Source: Castellaniella sp049651205
Lineage (GTDB): Bacteria > Pseudomonadota > Gammaproteobacteria > Burkholderiales > Burkholderiaceae_B
DNA: 64,000 nt
Direction of reading: 5' to 3'
Assembly (NCBI RefSeq): GCF_049651205.1
Contig: NZ_JBASBR010000004.1
Location: forward strand, 62,001 to 126,000
Shown here one piece after another: positions 43,056 through 53,527 of this stretch (the stretch's first letter is position 1; every line of letters begins with the position of its first letter). The translations under genes and the position numbers were made by a program. Below the pieces are notes generated by a model. The model ran no database searches and was not told the origin of the DNA. It saw only the letters and a list, made by a program, of their open reading frames with translations.

Positions 43056-43992
43056 ACGAAGAAATGCGATCCATGCGCCGGCGCAGCAGCTCGTCGGTTT
43101 CGAGGCTGGAGAGTTCTCGCAAGGCGTCGGCCAGCGCACGGTGCAACTGACGCGCCATGGTGTCCGGATCGCGGTGCGCACCGCCCACGGGCTCGCTGAC
43201 TACGCGGTCGATGAGGCCCAGGTCTTTGAGGCGGGGTGCGGTAATGGCCAGTGCTTCGGCCGCCGTAGAGGCTTTCTCGGCACTGCGCCACAAAATCGAA
43301 GCGCAGCCTTCGGGGGAGATGACGGAATAAGTGGAATATTGCAGCATCATCACTGTATCGCCGACGGCAATGGCCAATGCGCCACCTGATCCACCTTCGC
43401 CGATGATGGTGACGATGATAGGTACCTTGAGGCCGGCCATGGCAAACAGGTTATGGCCAATGGCCTCGGATTGGCCGCGTTCTTCGGCCCCTACGCCGGG
43501 ATAGGCACCCGGGGTATCCACAAAGGTAAAGATGGGCAGCTCGAATTTCTCGGCCAGGCGCATCAGCCGCAAGGCCTTGCGATAGCCCTCGGGCAGCGGC
43601 ATACCAAAGTTGCGCAAGGCGCGTTCTTTGGTGTCCCGCCCCTTTTGGTGGCCAATGATCATGCACGGGGTGCCATTAAAACGCGCCAGCCCACCCACGA
43701 TGGATTGGTCATCGGCATACATGCGATCACCGTGCAGCTCGTGGAAATCGGTAAACAGCGCCTGCACGTAATCGAGCGTGTAGGGGCGTTGGGGATGGCG
43801 CGCCACCAGTGCCGTTTGCCAGGGCGTGAGCTTGGCATAAATGCTCTTGGCCAGGGCCTGGCTTTTTTGTTGCAGCCGGCTGACTTCTTCGGAGATATCC
43901 ACGGCAGAGTCTGTCTGCACATAGCGGAGTTCTTCGATCTTCTGATCAAGTTCTGCCAGGGGCTGTTCGAATTCTAGAAATGTATTTCGCAT
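43030..43992 (-). CDS. accA: Acetyl-CoA carboxylase carboxyltransferase subunit alpha
   Basis: Forms malonyl-CoA with AccD in fatty-acid synthesis. The 320 residues match E. coli AccA (319). FLEFEQPLAELDQKIEEL opens the protein; HGDRMYADDQSIVGGLAR, TPGAYPGVGAEERGQSEAI and GEGGSGGALAIAVGD are the carboxyltransferase signatures. The ATG at 43992 gives the family N terminus; the longer open frame is discarded. It is followed by an overlapping tilS. Confidence 0.98.
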   Translation of the reverse strand: MRNTFLEFEQPLAELDQKIEELRYVQTDSAVDISEEVSRLQQKSQALAKSIYAKLTPWQTALVARHPQRPYTLDYVQALFTDFHELHGDRMYADDQSIVGGLARFNGTPCMIIGHQKGRDTKERALRNFGMPLPEGYRKALRLMRLAEKFELPIFTFVDTPGAYPGVGAEERGQSEAIGHNLFAMAGLKVPIIVTIIGEGGSGGALAIAVGDTVMMLQYSTYSVISPEGCASILWRSAEKASTAAEALAITAPRLKDLGLIDRVVSEPVGGAHRDPDTMARQLHRALADALRELSSLETDELLRRRMDRISSYGRFQEAR

Positions 43993-44020
43993 AAGAGCAG
44001 GATTTCCGGGAAGGAAAAAA

Positions 44021-44676
44021 TCAATATTCGACGGCGGCAGCATCCAGGCTGCGCCACAGATACCAGCTGGCCACCGTACGCCAGGGTGCCCACGCCTGAG
44101 CCACTTCTCGGGCTTCGAAGCGGGAGACAGGCTCGCCACTGAAATAATGACAGGAGATGGCTTTTAGCAGTGCCGTATCATCCAGCGGCAGTACGTCAGG
44201 GCGCCCAAGAAAGAAAATCAGGAACATCTCGGCAGACCATTGGCCCACCCCGCGGATCTCGCACAGGCGCGCCACAATGGCCGCGTTATCCTGCGCCTGC
44301 CACCACGCGCCATCCAGCCAACTGGCTTGCTGAAAATACTGTGCGGCGTCGCGCACGTATTGTGCCTTGCGCAACGACAGGCCCAAAGAACGAAGCTCGG
44401 CCTCGGTACGGCTCAGGATACACTCGGGATGCAGCTCTGGGCCACAGTCCTGCACCAGTTGCCGCCAAAGCTTGCGCCCCAGCGCCAACGAGATCTGCTG
44501 GCCCACAATGATGCGGATAAGCGTTTGATACGGCCCCTGAGGCATTTGAATGCACTCCTGGCCATACATGGGAATCAGTTTCTTTAAGATGCGGTCGCGC
44601 TGAACAAGGTGATCGCAGGCCTCATCCCAGTACGCAGGGCGTTGCAGGCGCATATCCGGACAATGCATATCCATCT

Positions 44677-44692
<16 letters not shown>
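44021..44692 (-). CDS. DNA-3-methyladenine glycosylase II-like HhH-GPD protein
   Basis: A base-excision glycosylase of about 223 residues that removes alkylated bases. IRIIVGQQISLALGRKLW is the first conserved helix pair. EIRGVGQWSAEMFLIFFLGRPDVLPLDDTAL contains the helix-hairpin-helix and the catalytic aspartate region. It lacks the N-terminal domain of E. coli AlkA. The start is uncertain: ATG at 44692 overlaps cysS by 16 bases, while ATG at 44674 begins 2 bases past the cysS stop. It lies between cysS and accA on the same strand. Confidence 0.88.
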
Positions 44693-46119
<1,427 letters not shown>

Positions 46120-46238
46120 GTCGGGTGGAGAAGGTCAAACCATCCCGACGCGCCCAACCGTTGGGCCGCGCAATGGGATGTAAAATGAACTGCCAAGTAT
46201 AACCGTCCCCAGACCTCATCTCCGAAACCCCTTCTTAG

Positions 46239-46970
46239 GTGCCGCGCGTCGTGATCCGTGTTTTTTTGACTACTCTTATTCTGTGCACAGGCCTGGCTGT
46301 CGCCCCTGCACAAAGTGCGCCCCCTGATACTAACGCGTCTGTCACCACGATCCAAGGCCTGACGTTTGACCCATCAACAGGCGAGTTTACCGAAGCGCCC
46401 GCTCCCGAAGGTGGCTGGCAGGGGCTGGCCAATCTCCTTAAAAAAGCCACGCCATCGGTTAATACAGCGGTGCCGCTTACCCCGGCCCAGATCAGCCAGC
46501 GCGTGGCTACCCTCATCGACAACGGCAAGGCACAAGATGCCCTGAAAATCATCCAGCAACGCGAGTCGGCACGCAAAGAGGCCGGCACCCTGGGCGAGGA
46601 CGTGCAACTGATGTTCCAAAAAGGACGCGCACTGGTGGCATTGGGCCAGCACAAACAAGCCACTGCGCTGTGGCTGTCCATGACACAAACCTATCCAGAG
46701 CTTCCCGAGCCCTGGAACGCATTAGCCATCGAGTACACGCGTGAAGGCCACCTTGAGCTGGCCCGCAATGCCCTCGATATGGCGCTGGTCTCAGATCCCA
46801 ATTTTGCCCCTGCCCTCGAAAACCTCGGGCATGTTCAAATGGCACTGGCCCAACAGTCCTTTGCACGGGCTAAAGCGATGCAAGGCAAGACAGCCTCCCA
46901 GCCCGCGGCAGGTACTCCGCCGGATGCCATGCAGGCACCCAGCCAGCCTGCGGATGCGGTTACCCGATAA
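46239..46970 (+). CDS. Exported TPR-repeat protein
   Basis: A 243-residue protein with a signal peptide (about 1-27, ending PAQSAP) and two or three TPR-like helical repeats (about 95-210: DALKIIQQRESA, MFQKGRALVALGQHKQATALW, PWNALAIEYTREGHLELARNALDMAL, FAPALENLGHVQMALA), ending in a Pro/Ala-rich disordered tail. The start is GTG at 46239; a second GTG at 46251 is equally possible. It is likely periplasmic and may act as a scaffold; the partner is unknown. It is 21 bases before the cyclophilin gene, so the two are probably co-transcribed. Confidence 0.85.
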   Translation: MPRVVIRVFLTTLILCTGLAVAPAQSAPPDTNASVTTIQGLTFDPSTGEFTEAPAPEGGWQGLANLLKKATPSVNTAVPLTPAQISQRVATLIDNGKAQDALKIIQQRESARKEAGTLGEDVQLMFQKGRALVALGQHKQATALWLSMTQTYPELPEPWNALAIEYTREGHLELARNALDMALVSDPNFAPALENLGHVQMALAQQSFARAKAMQGKTASQPAAGTPPDAMQAPSQPADAVTR

Positions 46971-46991
46971 ACCCGTTTTCTGGTCTGCACG

Positions 46992-47633
46992 ATGCTTAAT
47001 CTCTTCTCTCACTCGCGTATCTTTTCCGGGATACGTATTTTCAGCTTGGGCTGCGCCCTGATCCTGGCCCCGGGCCTGGCCAGCGCAGCGTCCAGCCCCA
47101 CTCATTCCACCGAAGGCAACTCCATGAGCACAAACCCACGCGTCCAACTGCATACCAACATGGGCGACATGCTGATCGAACTGGACGCAGAGAAAGCGCC
47201 CAAGACGGTCGAGAATTTTCTCAGCTACGTCAAAGAAGGCTTCTACAACGGCACCGTCTTTCACCGCGTCATCAATAATTTCATGGTGCAAGGCGGCGGC
47301 TTTGAAGCCGGCATGAAACAAAAACAAACCCACGCGCCCATCGAAAACGAAGCCAACAACGGCCTCAAAAACGACCGCTACACATTGGCCATGGCCCGCA
47401 CGGCAGACCCTCACTCGGCCACCGCGCAATTCTTCATCAACGTCGCCGATAACGACTTCCTGAACTTCACCGCTCCCACCTCCAATGGCTGGGGTTACGC
47501 CGTGTTTGGCCGGGTCATCGAAGGCACCGAAGTGGTCGACGAGATCAAGAAAGTTAAAACGGGCAACAAGGGCTTTCATCAAGACGTGCCCGTCGAGGAC
47601 GTCGTCATCGAAAGCGCCACGCTGGTTGAATAA
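46992..47633 (+). CDS. Cyclophilin-type peptidyl-prolyl isomerase (possible exported and cytosolic forms)
   Basis: A cyclophilin of 213 residues when read from 46992. The first 33 residues form a signal peptide (hydrophobic LGCALILAPGLASAA). The catalytic core starts after it: VQLHTNMGDMLIELD, YNGTVFHRVINNFMVQGGGF, TAQFFINVADNDFLNF. An internal ATG at 47124 has AAGG about 8 bases upstream and would give a 169-residue cytosolic protein beginning MSTNPRVQLHT, very like E. coli PpiB. The 46992 ATG has a weaker ribosome-binding site. The gene may therefore make a periplasmic and a cytosolic isomerase, or only one of them. It is followed by overlapping lpxH. Confidence 0.9.
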   Translation: MLNLFSHSRIFSGIRIFSLGCALILAPGLASAASSPTHSTEGNSMSTNPRVQLHTNMGDMLIELDAEKAPKTVENFLSYVKEGFYNGTVFHRVINNFMVQGGGFEAGMKQKQTHAPIENEANNGLKNDRYTLAMARTADPHSATAQFFINVADNDFLNFTAPTSNGWGYAVFGRVIEGTEVVDEIKKVKTGNKGFHQDVPVEDVVIESATLVE

Positions 47634-48402
47634 TCTGACGCTGCAGGGCGATCTCTGGATCGCCTCGGATATCCATCTGGGGGCAGACATCCCCAAAACC
47701 GCCCAGGCCTTTTATGATTTTCTGGCCTTGGCGCGCCAGCAGGCGCAAGGCCTGATCTTGTGCGGCGATGTCTTTGACGCCTGGATCGGCGACGACCACG
47801 CATTGCATCAACCTCCCGATTGGCTGGCCACAGCACTGACACACTTGCGCCAAACGGCGCACGCCATCCCGGTGTACCTGTCGCGCGGTAACCGCGACTT
47901 TTTAATGGGCGATGCATTGGCTGCGGCCCTGGGGGCGCATCTGCTGCCTGCCCCGGTGTTGATTGACACCCGGGCAGGCGTCATTTTGCTGGCCCACGGC
48001 GACGAATACTGCACCGATGATCTGTCTTATCAGCGCTTTCGACAAATCGTGCACACAGCCTGGATACAACGGTTGTTTTTATCCTTTCCGCTTTCGTGGC
48101 GGCGTGCCATTGCAGACTGGGCCCGGGCCCGCAGCCGCCAGGCACGCCACCACAAGCCCATGCAGATCATGGATGTGAACCCGCAGGCGGTCTGCCAGGC
48201 ATTACGTAGCGCAGATAGCCGGGTATTGATTCACGGACACACACACCAGCCGGCCCTGCACACCCTGACGATAGACGGCCAGGCCGCACAGCGCTGGGTG
48301 TTGCCCGACTGGGATTTTGACCACGACTCAAAGGGCCGTGGCGGCTGGATCAGCATCAGCCAGGCAGGCATCCAGGCACATCATTGGCCGCCCGATGCCT
48401 GA
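47626..48402 (+). CDS. lpxH: UDP-2,3-diacylglucosamine diphosphatase
   Basis: Hydrolyses UDP-2,3-diacylglucosamine to lipid X in lipid A synthesis, at the inner membrane face. The calcineurin-like metal ligands are all visible: SDIHLG (Asp15, His17), CGDVFDAWIGDD (Asp48), RGNRD (Asn89), AHGDEYC and HGHTH. The start is most likely TTG at 47626, overlapping the cyclophilin stop by 8 bases, giving 258 residues (E. coli 240). An ATG 47 codons upstream lies in cyclophilin coding sequence and adds a Lys/Arg/Ser-rich lead with no conservation, so it is rejected. Confidence 0.93.
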   Translation: MNNLTLQGDLWIASDIHLGADIPKTAQAFYDFLALARQQAQGLILCGDVFDAWIGDDHALHQPPDWLATALTHLRQTAHAIPVYLSRGNRDFLMGDALAAALGAHLLPAPVLIDTRAGVILLAHGDEYCTDDLSYQRFRQIVHTAWIQRLFLSFPLSWRRAIADWARARSRQARHHKPMQIMDVNPQAVCQALRSADSRVLIHGHTHQPALHTLTIDGQAAQRWVLPDWDFDHDSKGRGGWISISQAGIQAHHWPPDA

Positions 48403-48441
48403 ACCAGGGCCTGGCAGACAGCCCTGGGGACGGCCACTGGC

Positions 48442-50025
48442 TTAGCCCAGCACCTCGACATCCGGATCCGCGTCGGCTAACAATAGACGCTCAATCTGGA
48501 CAGCCGCAATACGCCTGCCCTGCAGCGCAGCGACGGTAAAGCGAAAGCCATCGTAATCATGCACAAGCTCGCAGTGGTCACCCACCTCGGGCAAGCGCCC
48601 AAAGCGGCTGAGCAGGTAGCCTGCAATCGTGGAGTATTCTTCGTCCTCATCGACCAGCCCGTCTGTGTGCAGCAATTGCTCGAGGTGATGGAGGTCGGCC
48701 GCGCCATCCACGCGCCAGCGGCCATTACCCTGATCGATGATGTCGGGCGCCTCATCCTCATCGGGAAACTCGCCGGCAATGGCTTCGAAGATATCGATGG
48801 GGGTCACCACCCCCACGATCGAGCCAAATTCGTCGGCCACCAACACCAGCAAGCCGTGCGCGCGCTTGAGGGTTTCCATCAGCGACAGAATTTCGATGGA
48901 CTCGTGAACAATGATGGGCTCACGCAGGCGCGTTTCGCGGACGGCACCGTGTTCGAGGACATCGAGCAGCAGCTCTTTGGCGCGTCCGACGCCCACCACC
49001 TCATCCAGTGTTCCGCGGCACACCGGGAAAAAGCTGTGCGGCTCGCGGATGATCAGCTCACGGATTTCCTCAGGGGGAGACTCGAGATTGATCCACGAGA
49101 CGTCGGTGCGCGGCGTCATCACCGAATGGACATTGCGATCGCTGAGCGTCAGCACGCCGCTGACCATATTGCGTTCTTCGTCACCAAATGCCTGGATGCT
49201 TGTATGCGCAGCATTGCCCGTCTCGGGCTCCGGGCCCACCAGCGGACGGCGGCCCAGCATCAGCAAAACAGCCTCGGCGGTGCGTTCACGCAAGGGGCGG
49301 CGCGATTCTGCCCGTCGGACGTTACGCTTGGCCCATTGGTTCAAGGCCTCGATCATCACCGAGAAAATGATGGCTGCATACAGATAGCCTTTGGGCACGG
49401 GAAACTTGAAGCCGTCGGCCACCAGCGAGAAACCGATGGTCAGCAAGAACCCCAGGCACAGAATGACCACCGTCTGGTGCGCATTGACAAAGGCTGTCAG
49501 CGGCTTGGAGGCCACCAACATGATCCCCATGGCAATCACGACGGCAGCCATCATGATGGCCAGATGATCGACCATCCCGACGGCTGTGATGACGGAATCG
49601 ATGGAGAAAACCGCATCCAGAATCACAATCTGCGTGACGATCACCCAGAAGCCCGCATGCAGACGAGAGCCTGAGGCATGCTGTGTGCGGCCCTCGATGC
49701 GATCGTGCAGCTCGAAGGTGCCTTTGAACAGCAGGAAAAACCCACCGACAATCAGGATCAGGTCCCTTCCTGAAAACCCGAAATCTCCCAGATGAAACAA
49801 AGGCGCCGTGAGCTTGACCAGATGCGACATCAGGGTAAGCAGCAGCAGGCGCATCACCAGGGCCAGAGTAAGGCCCAGCACTCGGGCGCGATCGCGCTCT
49901 TTGGGTGGCAGCTTGTCGACAAGAATGGCGATAAACACCAGATTGTCGATGCCCAGAACAATTTCCAGGACAATCAGGGTGAAAAGCCCCACCCAGGCTG
50001 CCGGATCCAGCAACCATTCCATCAT
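48442..50025 (-). CDS. TerC-family membrane protein with CBS and CorC/HlyC domains
   Basis: A 527-residue protein: TerC domain with about seven membrane helices (1-240, including LEIVLGIDNLVFIAIL and LDAVFSIDSVITAVG, each bearing the family's acidic membrane residues), two CBS domains (about 290-420, VMTPRTDVSWI and ADEFGSIVGVVTPIDIFEAI), and a C-terminal CorC/HlyC transporter-associated domain. This resembles E. coli YegH/YoaE. TerC members have been linked to metal efflux or manganese insertion. Which ion applies here is unknown. The start is one of two adjacent ATGs (50025 or 50022) just after AAGG. Confidence 0.9.
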   Translation of the reverse strand: MMEWLLDPAAWVGLFTLIVLEIVLGIDNLVFIAILVDKLPPKERDRARVLGLTLALVMRLLLLTLMSHLVKLTAPLFHLGDFGFSGRDLILIVGGFFLLFKGTFELHDRIEGRTQHASGSRLHAGFWVIVTQIVILDAVFSIDSVITAVGMVDHLAIMMAAVVIAMGIMLVASKPLTAFVNAHQTVVILCLGFLLTIGFSLVADGFKFPVPKGYLYAAIIFSVMIEALNQWAKRNVRRAESRRPLRERTAEAVLLMLGRRPLVGPEPETGNAAHTSIQAFGDEERNMVSGVLTLSDRNVHSVMTPRTDVSWINLESPPEEIRELIIREPHSFFPVCRGTLDEVVGVGRAKELLLDVLEHGAVRETRLREPIIVHESIEILSLMETLKRAHGLLVLVADEFGSIVGVVTPIDIFEAIAGEFPDEDEAPDIIDQGNGRWRVDGAADLHHLEQLLHTDGLVDEDEEYSTIAGYLLSRFGRLPEVGDHCELVHDYDGFRFTVAALQGRRIAAVQIERLLLADADPDVEVLG

Positions 50026-50034
50026 CAATCCTTA

Positions 50035-50817
50035 TCAGGCCTGCCAGTGTGAAATCATCTGGGCAAATATCTTGGGCGTTGCCGCCAGCACATTGCCAGA
50101 CTGAAGCCAGGCCTGCTCGCCATCAAAATCGGCAATGAGGCCACCGGCTTCGAGAATAAGCAGGCTGCCCGCCGCCATATCCCAAGGCTTCAGGCCAACG
50201 CCACAAAAACCATCGAGACGGCCGCATGCCACCCAGGCCAGATCAAGCACCGTAGAGCCCGTACGCCGGGCAGCTGCGCAATCGGCCAACAAGGACACAT
50301 AAGGAGACGTTGCAGGCAAAGCCGTGGATTGCGGGATATGCGAGGCCAGCAAGGAATCGTGGTATCGCAGGCAGGACGAGACCCGAACCCGACGATCGTT
50401 GAGAAAGGCGCCACTGCCGCGGCTGGCCGTAAACATCTCGTTGCGGGAAGGATCGTAAATAACGACGTGCGCGGCCTGGCCACGATGCATCAACGCAATG
50501 GAGACAGCGTAATGCTGAAACCCATGAATGAAGTTGGTGGTACCGTCCAGGGGGTCGATGATCCACTGAAACTCTGCTTCGGCACCTGTGCCTGCCGCGG
50601 CATGTTCGCCGGATTCTTCACCCAGAAACCCGTGCTCGGGGTAGGCTGTGCGTAAAATGTCGATGATGGATTCTTCAGCGGCGCGGTCGACTTCCGTGAC
50701 GTAGTCTTTGGGTCCCTTGCGCGCTACGTTCAGGCGTTCGAGATCCAGGCTGGCGCGGTTAATAATGGCGCCTGCGCGGCGTGCCGCCTTGATGGCGGTG
50801 TTAAGCATCGGGTGCAT
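50035..50817 (-). CDS. suhB: Inositol monophosphatase family protein SuhB
   Basis: A magnesium-dependent phosphatase of 260 residues. GFLGEESGEH, WIIDPLDGTTNFIHG and KPWDMAAGSLLILEAGG are the family's metal-binding signatures. In E. coli SuhB also joins the rRNA antitermination complex. It is divergent from trmJ with only 40 bases between the starts, and upstream of the TerC/CBS gene with a 9-base gap. Family identity is firm; the physiological role is by analogy. Confidence 0.94.
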   Translation of the reverse strand: MHPMLNTAIKAARRAGAIINRASLDLERLNVARKGPKDYVTEVDRAAEESIIDILRTAYPEHGFLGEESGEHAAAGTGAEAEFQWIIDPLDGTTNFIHGFQHYAVSIALMHRGQAAHVVIYDPSRNEMFTASRGSGAFLNDRRVRVSSCLRYHDSLLASHIPQSTALPATSPYVSLLADCAAARRTGSTVLDLAWVACGRLDGFCGVGLKPWDMAAGSLLILEAGGLIADFDGEQAWLQSGNVLAATPKIFAQMISHWQA

Positions 50818-50857
50818 AAGTTTCCAAAGATCACGGGTAAATAACTTCCTATTTTAA

Positions 50858-51682
50858 ATGACTCTGCCAGATTCCTCCGATTTCCCCTCCAGCGGGCCTA
50901 ATCCCTTCGCTCGCGTGCGCTTCATCATGGTCAGCCCCAGCCATCCCGGCAACGTAGGTTCGGCAGCGCGCGCCATCAAAACCATGGGATTCGAGCACTT
51001 GCACCTGGTGGCCCCGGCCAACCCCGATATCTGCCAGCACCCGGACGCCCAGGCGCTGGCCAGCGGCGCAACAGACGTTCTCCAACGCGTGCAGATACAC
51101 CCGGATCTGTCCACAGCGCTGGGTCCCAGCACCCTGGCCTTTGCCCTTACGGCCCGGGCGCGTGCCCTGGGGGCGCCCCCTTGCGATATTCGCGAGGCCG
51201 CCTTGCAATCGGCCCAGGCGCTGGACACACCCGACGCAACCATCGCCATCGTGCTGGGCACCGAGCGTTCGGGGCTGTCCAACGAAGACATCCTGCTTTG
51301 CCAGCAGGTGTGCCACATTCCGGCCAACCCGGCCTACAGCTCGCTCAATGTGTCTCAGGCGCTGCAGCTGGCCGCCTGGGAAATGCGCTACGCGCTGCTT
51401 CCTCTCACACACGAGGCCCGCCTGCCGGATACGCACGGCCGCCACAACCCGGGCGCAGACCCCGCCAGCAACGAGCGCATCCACGCGCTGGTAGAACACT
51501 TTGGGCAAGCCCTGGTTGCGGTCGGGTTTCTGGATCCCAAGCACCCAAAAAAACTGCTGCCCCGGATGCAACACCTGTGGACACGCAGCCACATCAGTGT
51601 GGACGAAGTTGATATGCTGCGAGGCATGTGCACTGCCATGATCCGCACGGCCAAGGCAGCCCCCCACCAGGAAAATTCCTAG
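50858..51682 (+). CDS. trmJ: tRNA (cytidine/uridine-2'-O-)-methyltransferase TrmJ
   Basis: A SPOUT-class methyltransferase of 274 residues modifying position 32 of tRNAs. RFIMVSPSHPGNVGSAARAIK opens the fold; VLGTERSGLSNEDI and PANPAYSSLNVSQALQLAAWE form the knotted SAM site. A C-terminal helical region follows. It is 6 bases upstream of cysE, an arrangement shared by many betaproteobacteria. Confidence 0.95.
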   Translation: MTLPDSSDFPSSGPNPFARVRFIMVSPSHPGNVGSAARAIKTMGFEHLHLVAPANPDICQHPDAQALASGATDVLQRVQIHPDLSTALGPSTLAFALTARARALGAPPCDIREAALQSAQALDTPDATIAIVLGTERSGLSNEDILLCQQVCHIPANPAYSSLNVSQALQLAAWEMRYALLPLTHEARLPDTHGRHNPGADPASNERIHALVEHFGQALVAVGFLDPKHPKKLLPRMQHLWTRSHISVDEVDMLRGMCTAMIRTAKAAPHQENS

Positions 51683-51688
51683 ACCATT

Positions 51689-52597
51689 ATGTTTGACCAA
51701 CTCCGCGAAGAAATCGCCTGCATCCACAAGCGTGACCCCGCCGCCCGTAGCCGCATCGAGATTATCACGTGCTACCCAGGACTGCACGCCATCCTGATCC
51801 ACCGCGCCGCACATGGCCTCTGGACCAGAGGCTGGTATTGGGCCGGGCGGTTTTTGTCGCACATCGGACGCCTGCTCACCGGCATCGAGATACATCCAGG
51901 GGCACAGATTGGCCGGCGCGTATTCATCGACCACGGATTTGGTGTCGTGATCGGCGAAACCGCCGAGATCGGCGACGACTGCACTATTTATCAGGGCGTC
52001 ACCCTGGGCGGCACGCGTCTTTACAAAGGCGAGAAACGCCACCCCACGCTGGAAGAAGGCGTGGTGGTGGGGGCAGGCGCCCAGATCCTTGGCGGCTTTA
52101 CTGTCGGCGCCCACGCACGGATAGGATCCAATGCAGTGGTCATCAAACCTGTTCCGGCCGGGGCCACTGCGGTGGGCAACCCTGCCCGCATCATTCTGCC
52201 CCAGGATCACTCTGCCAAAGAAACCCAGCAGCCAGCCCAGGCAGGCAGCGCTGCACCGGTAGACGCCCACGATTCCGCCACGGTAGCGGCACAACACACC
52301 GAAATCCCTTGTGTGACAGAGTGGTCTGCCCAACCGCTGCAGGCTTTGCTGCAGCGGGGTCAGGCCGCTGACAACGCCTCCGGTGATGCCGGCGGCAACG
52401 ACGAGTTTGCACCCTATGGGGTGGGTCGATCCGATGACGACCCACTGGTGAAAGTGCTGCACGAGCTGATCAACCACACCGCACAACAGGATGCGCGCAT
52501 CCACCGTTTGTGCCAGGCGATGGAAGACCTTGGCCAGCGGATAGAAAACGGCCAGCGCCCGCTGGACGCCGAGCGCCTGAACCGCATGGTGGAGTAA
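51689..52597 (+). CDS. cysE: Serine O-acetyltransferase with long C-terminal extension
   Basis: Acetylates serine in cysteine synthesis. The N-terminal helical domain is short (to about residue 60), unlike E. coli CysE. The left-handed beta-helix spans about 63-172 with the Asp81-His82 pair (FIDHGFGVVIGETAEIG), YQGVTLGGT and KRHPTLEEGVVVG. After VGNPARIILP come about 130 residues with no known domain: a Gln/Ala-rich disordered part and a predicted amphipathic helix (about 250-302). The usual C-terminal peptide that docks into cysteine synthase is not recognisable. The catalytic core is firmly assigned; the extension is unexplained. Confidence 0.93.
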   Translation: MFDQLREEIACIHKRDPAARSRIEIITCYPGLHAILIHRAAHGLWTRGWYWAGRFLSHIGRLLTGIEIHPGAQIGRRVFIDHGFGVVIGETAEIGDDCTIYQGVTLGGTRLYKGEKRHPTLEEGVVVGAGAQILGGFTVGAHARIGSNAVVIKPVPAGATAVGNPARIILPQDHSAKETQQPAQAGSAAPVDAHDSATVAAQHTEIPCVTEWSAQPLQALLQRGQAADNASGDAGGNDEFAPYGVGRSDDDPLVKVLHELINHTAQQDARIHRLCQAMEDLGQRIENGQRPLDAERLNRMVE

Positions 52598-52656
52598 GCC
52601 TGGCGCGTCCCGCCACGCCCGGATACCGCAAACAGCAAGGCTGTGTCCTGTACTGC

Positions 52657-53478
52657 CTAGGCTGCGTCTATGGTGCGAACTTCTCTCAAGGGGATGGGGC
52701 TGCGCAGGCCTGCTTCGCGCAGCACCTGCGGCGCCTTGCGTTGCAAATCAAAGCGCACATCCCAAAAAAGATCAGACAGCGTCCATAGGCGCAGATTGAT
52801 CATGATGGTGCTCTCGCGATACTCCATCACCATCACCTGCGGCGGGGGATCCTTCAGCACATCGGAATGTTGGTCGACCAGCTGCTGCAAGATGGCCAAG
52901 GCAGCATCCAGATCATCGTCATGGCGCACCCCGACCAGGATATCCATACGGCGCGTTTTATTGCGACTGTAATTGACGATAGGATTGCCCCACACCAGCG
53001 AGTTGGGCAAGAGCAGGTGCAGCCCGTCGATGCATACCAGGCGTGTCATAAACAGGCCGATTTCGTCCACTACGCCGTCACCCTTGCCTTCTACCGAAAC
53101 GTATTCACCTGCCCGTATGGGCCGCAAAATCAGCAACATGATGCCCGCGGCAAAATTTTGCAGTGTGCCCTGCAAAGCCAAGCCAATAGCCAGAGCGGAA
53201 GCACCCAGCATGGCCACCAGACTGGCGGTTTGCACGCCCAGCCGCGCCAGCACCGCCAGCAGCACAACAATGCGTACCGCCCACACAGTCACCGTGCGCA
53301 CCATGGGGACGATGGTGGGATCGATCCGGCTGGAGCGATCTGCCACATGCTTCATCCAGCGTCCCAGCAGGTTGGATATCATCCAGCCAACTACCAGAAT
53401 CAACAGCGTCACCACAAGATGTACGACGGCCTCGTGCATGTCGGGCATCGAGGCCCAAAAAGATTGAAGTTGTTCCAT
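52657..53478 (-). CDS. mscS: Small-conductance mechanosensitive channel MscS
   Basis: A 273-residue channel: three N-terminal membrane helices, the pore-lining TM3 AIGLALQGTLQNFAAGIM, the LRPIRAGEYV beta-domain start, and a C-terminal cytoplasmic domain with PNSLVWGNPIVNYS. It releases solutes on hypo-osmotic shock. ATG at 53478 is chosen because GGAG lies about 8 bases before it; an in-frame ATG at 53496 and longer frames exist. The 300-base upstream region carries an unusual repeated element. Confidence 0.93.
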   Translation of the reverse strand: MEQLQSFWASMPDMHEAVVHLVVTLLILVVGWMISNLLGRWMKHVADRSSRIDPTIVPMVRTVTVWAVRIVVLLAVLARLGVQTASLVAMLGASALAIGLALQGTLQNFAAGIMLLILRPIRAGEYVSVEGKGDGVVDEIGLFMTRLVCIDGLHLLLPNSLVWGNPIVNYSRNKTRRMDILVGVRHDDDLDAALAILQQLVDQHSDVLKDPPPQVMVMEYRESTIMINLRLWTLSDLFWDVRFDLQRKAPQVLREAGLRSPIPLREVRTIDAA

Positions 53479-53527
53479 AAATTCGACTCCAGGCATATGG
53501 GCACACAGCGATTCTACTGTGCCCGAA

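Noticed and set aside
50849..52504. A 551-codon open frame on the minus strand opposite trmJ and cysE
   Set aside because: Antisense shadow of two well-supported genes with Gly/Ala/Arg-rich, domain-free translation.
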